Source of the DNA: JAQBDA01 sp963709875
Lineage (GTDB): Bacteria; Chloroflexota; Anaerolineae; Anaerolineales; UBA4823
DNA: 64,000 nt
NCBI GenBank assembly: GCA_963709875.1
Contig: CAVPYB010000010.1
Location: 248,001 to 312,000, forward strand
Direction: 5' to 3'
The position numbers and the translations under genes were made by a program. The notes below the pieces were generated by a model. That model did not search any database, was not told the DNA's origin, and saw nothing but the letters and a program-made list of their open reading frames with translations. Positions 8,181 to 17,944 of this stretch are shown piece by piece (the stretch's first letter is position 1; each line of letters starts with the position of its first letter).

Positions 8181-9918
8181 TTACGGTAGCTCGTTGACGC
8201 GATCGGTGCTCGGTGGAGCGACCGGGCTGAACGTCCCGAGGTAGTTGACGAGGGCTTGCAGGTCATTGCCGCCATCGAGCCGCGGGGCGGTGATCGTGGC
8301 GAAGGTGGTGAAGTTATCCCCACCGTCGGCGAGGAAGTTGTTCACCGTCACGTTGTAGCTCGCAGTCGGATTAAGGGCCGCACCGTTCAGCATCACATTG
8401 CTCACCGTGACTGATGTGCAGTTGCCTAACACGATCGTCTTGGCGAGGTCGTATGTGAAGCCGTTCGAGACACCCAAGTGCAGGAACGGCCGAACTCGAG
8501 CCGAGCGGCTGGCACTGCTCTTCGAGCACCGAGACGATCTGCGCCCCGGTCATCGGGTAGGTCACCAGCGTATTGCCGAACGGCTGGAAGGTGAACGCCT
8601 CGCCGAAGGTGACAACCCCATCGCCTTCACCGGCCGATTGTGGGTACGTCAGATCAGAGCGCACACCGCCCGGGTTCATGAACGCGACCGCAGCGAAGTT
8701 GGATGACGTAGCCCAAAGCTGGGCATCCGCAACCAGGTTGCCGGCGGGTGACTCGACACCACGGTCCGATCCAGGTGGGTTTCCACCGCGGAAGATGGTC
8801 TCTGTGATCGTCCCGACCGGCGTGCTGCCGGCAGCATCGACCAGCGGCTGCCACTTGGCGATAATTGCCGAGATCGCCGGATCAGGAGTCAGGTCCGCCT
8901 GGAACACGGCATGGTTGGTAGCCACGCTCAGGTCGCGGCGCACGTCATCGGTGCGCTTGTCCAGCACCAGGTCGAACTCCGAGACAACACGCCCGTACGA
9001 ATAAGCGCTGGTGACAATGCGAGGATTACCGGCCGCATCGGGGAGCACGCAGTTATAGGGCAGGTGCGTATGCCCGGTGATCAGCACGTCGATGGCGGGG
9101 TCGAGAGCGTCGTTGATGGCTACAATCGGTCCGGAGATCCCGACACAGGCGTCCACTGCACCCGGAGGCGGCGTCTGCGAGCCGCCCTCGTGCAGCAGCA
9201 CGATGATGGCTTCCACGCCCTGTGCCTGAAGCACCGGGACGAGGGCATTGGCCGTCTCGGCTTCATCCAAGAAATCCCAACCCTGGATGCCAGCAGCAGC
9301 CACCAGAGTGTCAGTCGCCTCGAGGGTCATGCCGATGAAGCCGACCTTGATGCTCTGGAACTTCTTCACCCAGTAGGGCGGCAGCGGGGTCTCACCGGTC
9401 GTCTCATTGACCACGTTTGCAGCCAGCCACTGGAAATCGGCGCCGGCGTATGGAGCCTCGGGGAAGTAGCAGCCATCAACCGGGTGGCAGCCACCGTTCT
9501 GCATGCGCAGCAGCTCGGTGACGCCTTCGTCAAATTCATGGTTGCCGACGCCCGATACATCCAGCCCCATGGCGTTCAGCGATTCGACCGACGGTTCGTC
9601 GTGGAACAGCCCGGAAAAGGCCGGCGAGCCGCCAATCAGGTCTCCGGCAGCCACAGTCAGGCTGTACTTATTGCCGGCGCGCAGCTCGTTCAGCTTCGCA
9701 GAGAGGTACTCGGAGCCACCGGCTGGTGCACCTTCGATCGTGCCCGGGGTTCCCGCTTCTAGGTGACCGTGGTAGTCGTTGAATGCCAATAGCTGGAGCT
9801 GGACAAGCTGCCCGGGTGGATCGGGCTGGCCCGGCCCGCCTGCCTTGGCATACACGGTTGATGTGACCAGCAGCAATAAGGCTAAAATTGATAAAATACT
9901 CACTGTCGAACGCTTCAT
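8181..9918 (-). CDS. Secreted 5'-nucleotidase / 2',3'-cyclic phosphodiesterase family (UshA-like, one frameshift)
   Basis: Exported metallophosphoesterase that would release phosphate from nucleotides outside the membrane. A signal peptide covers residues 1-24 (LALLLLVTSTVYA). The metal-binding motifs of the catalytic domain are FNDYHGHLE at 46-54, GNHEFD at 125-130 and ITGHTHLPYNC. The C-terminal 5'-nucleotidase domain binds the base; its end (GVSNGFTYDLAKT) is in another frame because of one extra base near 8490, where SSRPFLHLG can be rebuilt. Full length is about 578 residues, which suits the family. A terminator follows. Confidence 0.92.
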
Positions 9919-10396
9919 ATCGATATACTCCTTAACTCCCTAATTATATTTTCCCCTGTTGTTGGGCTTGCCAATTATCTGCGTTGTACTGCTGTCAATG
10001 CAATCTGCTGTCTGATACACCTCCCTCCAGCAAAATAAGGCAGCCACAAAGCGTGATGAATACGCTGCCAATTACGATATATTACATGAAGATTATAAGG
10101 TAATTTTACCGTTGATTTCAAGAACCGGATGGTCTATTTTTCATAGTCCTAGTTAAAATCCAGTCAATATAGTGAACTCGGGATAAAAAAGGTCTGTCGT
10201 GTGTGCCTTGGGCGGCTTCGCTGACCAAGGCACACACGACTCCCGAACTCAGGTTATTTATGATATAAATAGGTGTAATTGAGCCGGTGGGCGGCTTCTG
10301 CAATTGCAGGCTTGCCAGCATGCGCATCGAACCACGGCATCAATGAAAAAGTGGCGGGTACACCTAATCTCCCAACAATAGAAAAGATGGTGATCG
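9919..10396. other. Intergenic region between divergent nucleotidase and CHAT operon
   Basis: The 478 bases hold no convincing gene. AT-rich sequence near both ends probably contains the divergent promoters, but I could not pick clear -35/-10 pairs. The main feature is the hairpin at 10196-10240. Confidence 0.6.
10196..10240. repeat. 16-bp perfect hairpin, palindromic family member
   Basis: A 16-bp perfect stem (10196-10211 with 10225-10240) encloses a 13-base loop. Read on the minus strand the apex contains AGCGAAG, as in the element at 5124-5164, and the 39-base cores of the two align end to end without gaps. It lies between divergent genes, so it is not an ordinary terminator. Confidence 0.75.
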
Positions 10397-12550
10397 ATGA
10401 GCAGATCAGCAGACGGCAGTAAATATATCGACGTCGAGATCAGTCTCGACCGTAAGTATTTCGGCGCCGCGGTGCCGACCAAAGAGATCGAGTACGAGAT
10501 CGAGTTCCGCGCCAGCATACCGGATGAGGCGGAGGACATCCGCCGCGTCAGCTCCTCCAGCTTCGATCAGGAGCAGCTCGCCGCGAACATCAGCGACGCT
10601 CAGGCTTACGGTGCCTTACTAAGCAAGAGCCTATTCCAGCAGGAGATCAAAGAAGCACTGGGCGAGGTGCGCGCCATTGCCGGACGGGAGAACCTGCCCA
10701 CCCGATTGCGCCTGCTGATCAAGCCCGAGGCTGCCGAGCTGCACCAACTGTATTGGGAAGCGCTGCGCAGCCCGGAGGACGAGAAGAAACTGCTGACCAC
10801 GGATGAGAAGCTGCCGTTCTCGCGCTACCTGCTGCGAAAGAAATACCACTCGATCAACCGCCGCGCCCGCCGCGACCTGAAAGCCCTGCTGGTTGTTGCC
10901 AACCCGCTCGACCTGGAGGACAATAACCTGCCGCCGGTGGATGTGGAAGGCGAGCTGGGGCGCGCTCAAAAAGCCCTGGACCAGATGTCGGTGGATGCCC
11001 TCCCGCAGACCGAGCCGGAGCGTTGGGCGACCCTGGATAATATGTTCGATCTGCTGCGCCAGAACGACTACGACTTGCTGTACATCGTCTGCCACGGCAC
11101 GATGGCAAAAGGCGAGCCTTTCCTGTGGCTCGAAGACAACGAGCGCAAGGTCGACCGCAAGACCGGTGCCGAGCTGATCGCCCGCCTGCAGGAGCTGCGC
11201 CAGATCCCACGCCTGGTCGTGCTGGCATCCTGCGAGAGCGCCACGGTGGGGGAGTCCGGCGCGCTGACCGCCCTCGGGCCGCGGCTGGTTGAGGAGGGTG
11301 TTCCGGCGGTGGTCGCCATGCAGGGCAAGATCAGCATGCAGAGCGTGGAAGAATTCATGCCAGCGTTTTTTAATACCCTGACCCAGACCGGAGAGATCGA
11401 CCGCGCCATGACGGTCGCCCGCGGGGTGATCCGAGAGCGGCATGATTTCTGGATGCCGGTGCTCTTCATGCGCCTGAAGGATGCCAGCATCTGGTATGAG
11501 CCGGGCTTCCGCGGCGAGTCCGGCGAGCGGGTGAAGTTTACCGGCTGGCCCGGGTTGATCGCCAGCATCCAGGACGGCAAGTGCACCCCGATCATCGGAC
11601 CGGGGCTTTACGAATGGCTGCTCGGCTCGCAGCGCGATATCGCCCGCCGCTGGGCAGATGATTACGACTACCCGCTGGCAGCTTACGAGCGCGAGTCGAT
11701 CGTCCACGTGGCCCAGTACCTGGCAGCCACCCAGAAGCGCTATTTCGTGCTCTCGGCGCTGCGCAGGCATATCAAGAAAGAGATCATGCGCTTCCATAAG
11801 GATGATCTCAGCAAGGAATTCTTGAAGAGCAACCCCTCACTGGATGCGATGATCGAGCAGGTAGGAGCATCTCACCGACAACGGGATAAGGACAACCTGT
11901 ACAGCGTGCTGGCGCGTATGCCTTTCCCGATCTACCTCAGCGCCAACCCCGGTACGCTGCTGGAGGACGCGATCCGAGAAGCCGATGACGAGTGGGGGGA
12001 TAAGAAAGACCCGCAGGTGCTGCTGTGTCCCTGGAACCAGTACACCCAGGAAGCCTACAATAAATCCATATTTGTAAAAGATCCGGAATACTCTCCCAAC
12101 CAGAGCAGCCCGCTGGTGCTGCACCTGTTTGGGCAGCTGGCTGATGAGCAGGACGATGCCGAAGAGATCGTTCAGGGGGATTCGATGGTGATCACCGAGG
12201 ATGACCACTTCGATTTCCTGCTGGGGATCAACAAATGGCTGCTCCCGAAGAGCGTAAAGTCTGCCCTGGTGAATACCTCCTTACTATTCCTCGGCTTCCA
12301 GATGGATGAGTGGAATTTCCGCACGCTGCTGCGCTACATCCTCTCCATCGAGGGCAGCGAGCTGCGCAAACGCCATATCCACGTCGCTGTGCAGGTCAAC
12401 CCGGAGGAGAGCGATTTCCTGAAACCCAGCATGGCATACGAATTCCTGCGCACGTATTTCTCCAGCGAAGCGAATATCGAGATCTACTGGGGCAGCACCG
12501 AAGACTTCATCATCGAGCTGCAGAAAGAGTACCAGGCGAGGGCAGCATGA
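10397..12550 (+). CDS. CHAT protease-like domain fused to a SIR2-like domain
   Basis: A 717-residue intact protein. The N-terminal 370 residues form a CHAT (caspase HetF-associated with TPRs) domain: the characteristic CHAT N-terminal region, then the catalytic His233 in LLYIVCHG and Cys279 in VVLASCES. From about residue 380 a SIR2-like domain follows: nucleotide-loop TPIIGPGL (397-404), an SANPGTLLED segment (Asn517) in place of the usual TTNYD, LVLHLFGQL (His576), VITEDDHFDFL, and LLFLGFQMDEW (629-639) typical of the SIR2_2 group. CHAT proteins act as proteases in conflict and cell-death systems, and SIR2-like domains often hydrolyse NAD. Here the Asp after Asn517 is replaced, so NAD cleavage is doubtful. 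It overlaps the STAND gene by four bases (ATGA), so the two are coupled. No signal peptide or membrane segment is seen. Confidence 0.88.
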   Translation: MSRSADGSKYIDVEISLDRKYFGAAVPTKEIEYEIEFRASIPDEAEDIRRVSSSSFDQEQLAANISDAQAYGALLSKSLFQQEIKEALGEVRAIAGRENLPTRLRLLIKPEAAELHQLYWEALRSPEDEKKLLTTDEKLPFSRYLLRKKYHSINRRARRDLKALLVVANPLDLEDNNLPPVDVEGELGRAQKALDQMSVDALPQTEPERWATLDNMFDLLRQNDYDLLYIVCHGTMAKGEPFLWLEDNERKVDRKTGAELIARLQELRQIPRLVVLASCESATVGESGALTALGPRLVEEGVPAVVAMQGKISMQSVEEFMPAFFNTLTQTGEIDRAMTVARGVIRERHDFWMPVLFMRLKDASIWYEPGFRGESGERVKFTGWPGLIASIQDGKCTPIIGPGLYEWLLGSQRDIARRWADDYDYPLAAYERESIVHVAQYLAATQKRYFVLSALRRHIKKEIMRFHKDDLSKEFLKSNPSLDAMIEQVGASHRQRDKDNLYSVLARMPFPIYLSANPGTLLEDAIREADDEWGDKKDPQVLLCPWNQYTQEAYNKSIFVKDPEYSPNQSSPLVLHLFGQLADEQDDAEEIVQGDSMVITEDDHFDFLLGINKWLLPKSVKSALVNTSLLFLGFQMDEWNFRTLLRYILSIEGSELRKRHIHVAVQVNPEESDFLKPSMAYEFLRTYFSSEANIEIYWGSTEDFIIELQKEYQARAA

Positions 12551-15500
12551 GCGAGAAAAAACCCAAGAATGCCGGTCCAGTCGATAAGAAATCCAGCCCA
12601 GCGGGTCAACCCGTACGTGGGACCGCGGCCGTTCCTGCCCGGCGAAGAGCTGTTTGGGCGCGACCGGGAGAAGCGCGACCTGTTCGACCAGCTGCTCGCC
12701 GAGCGCATCGTCCTGCTGCATTCGCCCTCCGGCGCCGGAAAATCTTCACTGGTAAATGCCGGGCTGATCCCCTTGCTGAAAGCGGAAGGGCTGACCATCC
12801 TGCCGGTTGTGCGTGTGGGAGAGGAGCCGCCGGAAAAATACACCGCCCAGGAGGGCTTCAACCGCTACCTGTTCAGCATGATGCTGTCCATGGACGGAGA
12901 GCTGGCGCAGGCGGAGCCGGGCGAAGAAAAGAGCTCGAAGGACATCGAGCAGGAAGCGCAGCGGAAGCAGCGCCAGGATGAGCTCTCCGGCATGCCGCTG
13001 GCAAAGTATCTAGCCCAGCGCCGCCAGGGGCAGGATTTACGCCTGAATGTGATCGTTTTCGACCAATTCGAAGAGATCATCACCGCCGCACCGACCGACC
13101 TGCGCGGCAAGCAGGCCTTTTTCCGCCAGATCGGGGATGCGCTCTCCGACCGCAGCCTGTGGGCGCTGTTCGTGATCCGCGACGATTACCTGGGCGCCCT
13201 CGAGCCTTACGCCCTTTCGATCCCGACCCAGCTTACCAACACCTTCCGCCTGGATCTGCTTAACAGCTCCGCCGCCAAGCAGGCTATCCAGAAACCGGTT
13301 GCCCCGCAGGGGATCACCTTCTTGGACTCGGCTGCCCAGAAGCTGGTCGACGATATGCGCGTCGTCCAGACCCAGGCGCCGGGCGGCGAGATCGTTTCCT
13401 CCCTGGGTCTGTACGTCGAGCCGGTGCAGCTGCAGGTGGTCTGCCTGCGGCTGTACGACCAGCTGGAGATGGCGAAGCAGCTGGATAAGACGCAGATCGA
13501 CGATGAGGATATCAAGAAGGTCGGCGACGTGGGAACGGCGCTGGCGAATTATTATTCAGAGCGGATTAAGGATATCGCCGGTTCGCCGCGTGAGGAGCGC
13601 CGGGTGCGCGATTGGTTCGACGATTACTTGATCACCAAGAGCGGGCTGCGCAGCCAGGTCATGATGGAAGTCGGCAGCAGCGGTGGGTTGGATAACGAGG
13701 TCATCCGCAAGCTGGGCAGGGCACACCTGGTGCGGGCGGAGAAGCGCCGCGGAGTGACCTGGTTCGAGCTGGCGCACGACCGCCTGGTGCGTCCCGTGCA
13801 GCGGGATAACGAGCGCTGGCGGCGTAAGAACCTCAACCCCTGGCAGCTGCGGGCCATCGAATGGCAGAAGAACGGCGAGCCGGATGCCCTGCTCTTGCGC
13901 GGCAGCAACCTGGACCAGGCGCTGACATGGGCGGAAGCCAATCCGGATGATGTCACCCCTGTCGAGAAGAAATACCTGGATGCCGGCGGCAGCTGGCGGG
14001 AGAAGCACCTCAGCCCGCTGCAGCGCGGCGCGGCCGAGTGGGAGGTGAAAGGGCGCCCTGAAAACCTGCTGCTAGGCGGTGCCGAGCTGCAGCAAGCCTC
14101 CGAGTGGGCGATGGCGAACACAGATGAGATCTCCGGGCGCGAGCTGGAATATCTGCAAGCCAGTCGTGAGTTCGCCGAGGAACAATTGCGCAAGCAGCGC
14201 GAGAAGGACATGCAGCTGGAAATCGAACGTGAACGTGCGAATGTCCAGGAGCAGAATGCCAAACGGCTGAGCAGGCTGGCTTACGGGCTGGCTGTTGTTA
14301 CGCTGATCGCAGTCGTATTTGCGGTGTTCGCCACTTTTGCCCAGAGAGAGGCTATCCTCAATGCCAGGCTCGCAGAGCAGCAGCAGTCCACCGCCCAGGC
14401 TGCCAGCACCGAGGCTTACGAGAATGCCCAGCAGGCGCAGGTCAATGCAGAGGAGGCCAGGGCGGCAGAAGAGCTGGCAAACAAGAACGCGGAATTGGCT
14501 GAGAGCGGTGCTACGATGGTTGCATACAGCGCTGCCACCGCCCAGGCCGCCAGCACCGCCGCCGTCGCACAACAGGTCGTCGCAGAGGACAATGCCCAGC
14601 TTGCTATGGCCAACGAGCAAATGGCCAACGAAGAAGCCGGCCGTGCCCTCTCTCGCCAGCTTGCCTCGCAGGCGCGCTCCTATCTCACCCGCCGCCCGGA
14701 CCTGGGCATATTGTTGGGCATCCAGGCTGCTCAGGCGGACATAGGCAACTATGATGCGCGCGGCGTGCTGCTGGAAGGATTGCGTACCGGTCTCGACCAG
14801 TCGGTTGTGCCGTACGAGCTTAACCTGCCCACCGGTATGTCTGAAGCCAAGAGCGTGGATATCAGCCAGGATGGTAGACTGGTGGTGTGGAGCGGCTCGG
14901 ATGGCAGGATCGTCCTGTGGGATGTCATTACCCGCTCCATGCGCAATCTGGAAGACCCGTTGGGTGCTGTGCTAACCTCCCAGGCGCTCAGCCCGACCGA
15001 CCCTAACCTGCTGGTGGTTGGGACGATCGACAACCAGCTCCTGTTCTGGGATCTGAGCGATGGCACCTTCGAGCGGGTACGCGCTTCGGGCACTTCCCAA
15101 ACCGGGACGCGCTACAACCACGGCCGGGTGCGCCGCCTCGAGTTCAGCCCGGATGGGCGCAGGCTGGCGATCCATGGGCAGACTGCCAATATTGCCATCT
15201 GGGACGTCGAATCTCGTTCCGAGCTGCTGTCTTTCAAAGCCCAGCCGGATTTTTACTGGGATATGGAGTGGTCGCCGGACAACCGCTACCTCGCAGCCGC
15301 CGGAGGGGATAACTACTTGTACGTCTTCGACCCGATCTCGGGCAGGCGTCTGGTGCGCGAACTCAATCCGGACGCCGATGGCAGGGTTTATAACGTCGAT
15401 TGGTCGCCGGACAGCCGCACAATTGCTTTCGCAGGTGCATCTGGCAGCCGCTTCGCGATGGTTTATTTCTACGATATGGCAAATAAGATCCTGCTGAAGG

Positions 15501-16684
15501 ACTCTTTGAAATCCGATAATTCAACCATCTATACGGTCTCCTATAACGAGCCTAAGGGTGACCTGATCGTGGCGGCTGGGATCAACACTCCAGTCGAGAT
15601 CTGGCGTCTGAACGATGGCAGCCGCTACCCACCGCTGCCTGCCTATGGCGATTACCAGACCGGTCTGTCCTTCAAGAACGACCTGCTGGCTTACCTGGGA
15701 TTCGACAGTATCTCGGTCTACGAGATCAAAGACCCGCAGCCGTTGAGCACAGAGCTGGATTCGTTCGCCGGGAAGTCACCCGTGGCTGCCTCTTATGGAT
15801 TAGATGAGCTGAGGCTTGCCGGTCCTTCGGGAAATTCCCTGCTACTCGAACAGCGGGATGGCGAGCAGACCCAGCGGGCGCAGCCAGGCGCCGGCTTCCC
15901 CGCTGGCAGCTCCGGCTACAGCCTTGCATTCAGCCCCGAGCGCACGGTTTACGTCGTGCCACAGGGCTCGGGTGAGTTATATCACTGGGATCCAGCTTCG
16001 AACAGCACCGAGCTGGTGACGGCTGCCATCCCCACCAGCACCAGTGCCATCGCGGTCAGCAGCGATGGCATCCATCTGGCAGCCGGATTCTGCATGGAAG
16101 TTACCATCGAACAGGTGGAGAGCCTGTGCGGTGTGCAGCTGTATGACCTACAGGCGCGCACCCCGCTTGACGATCCGATCGGCACCGGTCAGACCTCGAT
16201 CACCAGCCTGGCATTCGATCCCCGCGGGAACACCCTGGCCAGTGGAGACCAGGATGGGACGATCTACCTGATTGATGTCGGCAGCAGATATATCGGTGAT
16301 CTACCGCTGGGTGGTTTCAGCGTCAGCTATACATCGCTCGCCTTCAGCCCAGATGGCAGCACGCTGGCTTCCGGAACAGATCAGGGTCTGCTATTCCTGT
16401 GGGATATGAGCTCAGGTCAGGTGATTGGCACACCCTTCCAGATGGGCAGCCTGCCGCTTACAGGGCTGGCGTATTCGCCGGAGGGCGGCAGGCTTTATGC
16501 CGCCGCCGAGGATGGGCAGGTCAGCGCCTGGGACGTGGATTACGAATCCTGGGTGCAGCGCGCCTGCGCCATCGCCGGGCGCAGTCTGGACCGCGATGAA
16601 TGGAGCCAATTCCTGGGCGAGCTGCCTTACGAGCCAGCCTGCCAGGATTTAGAACCCCCCTCCACCCCGACGCCAACACCGTAA
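12547..16684 (+). CDS. STAND-type NTPase with membrane segment, coiled coils and C-terminal WD40 repeats (frameshift near start)
   Basis: About 1380 residues. After a basic leader comes NPYVGPRPFLPGEELFGRD, the usual entry of the novel-STAND NTPase 1 family, Walker A SPSGAGKSS (Lys codon at 12740) and Walker B NVIVFDQFEEI (Asp codon at 13061). A winged-helix-like region is followed by two repeats of about 45 residues (NPWQLRAIEWQ and LSPLQRGAAEWE). A coiled coil, one membrane helix (GLAVVTLIAVVFAVFATFA, from about 14285) and an Ala/Gln-rich coiled coil come next. About twelve WD40-like blades fill the rest (for example SLAFSPDGSTLASGTDQG), enough for two propellers. The ATG at 12547 overlaps the CHAT gene stop; one extra base near 12600 must be removed to join it to the long frame, and the alternative is a start at 12569. 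It is probably a sensor/switch controlling the CHAT-SIR2 effector. Confidence 0.88.
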
Positions 16685-16708
16685 TTACCTACAATGAGAA
16701 AAAATACC

Positions 16709-16736
16709 GTAGAGACGCAGCATGCTGCGTCTCTAC
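16709..16736. repeat. 28-base perfect palindrome
   Basis: A 14-base arm (GTAGAGACGCAGCA) is repeated in exact inverse with no loop. It lies 25 bases after the STAND gene stop. There is no T run after it on the plus strand. Similar GTAGAGACGC palindromes are, to my knowledge, dispersed repeats in several bacterial phyla; here it could also help end the CHAT-STAND transcript. Confidence 0.75.
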
Positions 16737-16807
16737 GAACCTCTCTGCTGGAATTTTCCGCTGATCAAAGGTAACTTGGGTTGCCTCCTCGCAATCCGGA
16801 TTTAAGA

Positions 16808-17812
16808 ATGAAACCATACTCAGAGCTCACCCTTGGTGGACAAGCCCGTCGTCTAAGGAGACTCGCCCTCAATGCGCTCGCATATTATGAACTGAATGTC
16901 AAGCGATTGCGATTGGTAACCAACGATATGAATGCTATCTTTCGCATAGATACCAATGATGGAAGGAAATTCATATTGCGGGTCACACTGCCCGAAGGTG
17001 GGCATACTCTCGATCATGTAATGGCGGAAATGGATTGGCTTGCCGCTCTGGCGCGGGATACAGACCTCAGCGTACCGCATCCGCTGCCAGCGAAGAATGG
17101 CTCGCTTGTGGTAGAAGCATCTGCGGATGGAGTCCCAGAAGCAAGGCTTTGTGAAATCTTCACCTGGGTGGGGGGAAGCGATCTTGTCCAAGATATGTCT
17201 GAGTCAAATGTTGCCAAATTGGGTGAATTATCAGCGCGGCTTCACGCGCATGCGCTTAACTATCATCCGCCATCTGGTCTATCCTTGTTGCGATATGACC
17301 GTGTGTTTCCCTTTCCAGAGCCAGTTATACTTTTTGAAGATCAGTACTCCCATATATTTCATGCAGAGAGGCGGGCTATCTATGAACGTGCGATTGCATG
17401 GGCGCAGGATTCTATTGACCAGTTGATAGCCAGCAGCGAGCCAATGCGAATCATACATGGTGATCTGCACCAATGGAACGTCCGTAATCTGCACGGTGTA
17501 CTCTCACCAATTGACTTCGAAGATCTAATGTTGGGCTGGCCGGTGCAGGATATCGCAACCACGCTGTACTACTTCCCCGCTGAAACATATCAAACGTTGA
17601 GCACAGCCTTTCAATCAGGATATATGCGCTATGGCATCTGGCCTGAGCGACACGCAGGTGAAATTGATTCGTTTATCGCCGCGCGAGGTATCGATCTGGC
17701 GAATTTTATACTCAACGATCCCAACCCCTCCTGGAGGGAACAGGCAGGCGAGTTCAGCGAGCTGCTTGAGAAACGTTTGCTCGGATTGATGAAGAGCCAC
17801 GCAGTCTTGTGA
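16808..17812 (+). CDS. Phosphotransferase of the APH/choline-kinase-like family
   Basis: Protein-kinase-like fold enzyme of 334 residues. The catalytic loop IIHGDLHQWNVRN and the metal-binding IDFEDLMLG are the two hallmarks of the aminoglycoside phosphotransferase/homoserine kinase-like (APH) family. The N-lobe shows NAIFRIDTNDGRKFILRVT. The ATG at 16808 is preferred over an upstream in-frame start because it begins the conserved MKPYSELT segment. The substrate is unknown; resistance cannot be claimed. Base composition is visibly less GC-rich than the neighbours, which may reflect recent transfer. It is monocistronic, following a palindrome. Confidence 0.88.
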   Translation: MKPYSELTLGGQARRLRRLALNALAYYELNVKRLRLVTNDMNAIFRIDTNDGRKFILRVTLPEGGHTLDHVMAEMDWLAALARDTDLSVPHPLPAKNGSLVVEASADGVPEARLCEIFTWVGGSDLVQDMSESNVAKLGELSARLHAHALNYHPPSGLSLLRYDRVFPFPEPVILFEDQYSHIFHAERRAIYERAIAWAQDSIDQLIASSEPMRIIHGDLHQWNVRNLHGVLSPIDFEDLMLGWPVQDIATTLYYFPAETYQTLSTAFQSGYMRYGIWPERHAGEIDSFIAARGIDLANFILNDPNPSWREQAGEFSELLEKRLLGLMKSHAVL

Positions 17813-17885
17813 ATCGAAGCACCCCTGCCAGTATGGAAGACAGCGGGTGAAAAACCTGAGTATGAGTATAGGGACCGTAGAAAGA

Positions 17886-17919
17886 ACACCCCCCTCCTGG
17901 AGATCCGGGAAGGGGGTGT
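17886..17919 (-). terminator. Probable terminator of the secreted-protein gene
   Basis: An inverted repeat (ACACCCCCCTCC with GGAAGGGGGTGT) lies 25 bases beyond the stop of the minus-strand gene at 17945. On the minus strand it is followed by TTCTTTCT, an imperfect T-rich tail. Confidence 0.55.
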
Positions 17920-17944
17920 AGTATCACCAGAGAGCTTATCGGTG

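Noticed and set aside
8911..9762. Plus-strand frame of 283 codons opposite the 5'-nucleotidase
   Set aside because: Opposite-strand shadow of a conserved gene with signal peptide and metal motifs.
10631..11797. Long open frame (388 codons) on the minus strand inside the CHAT-SIR2 gene
   Set aside because: It is antisense to a clear coding gene, has no recognisable motifs, and long antisense frames are expected in GC-rich coding DNA.
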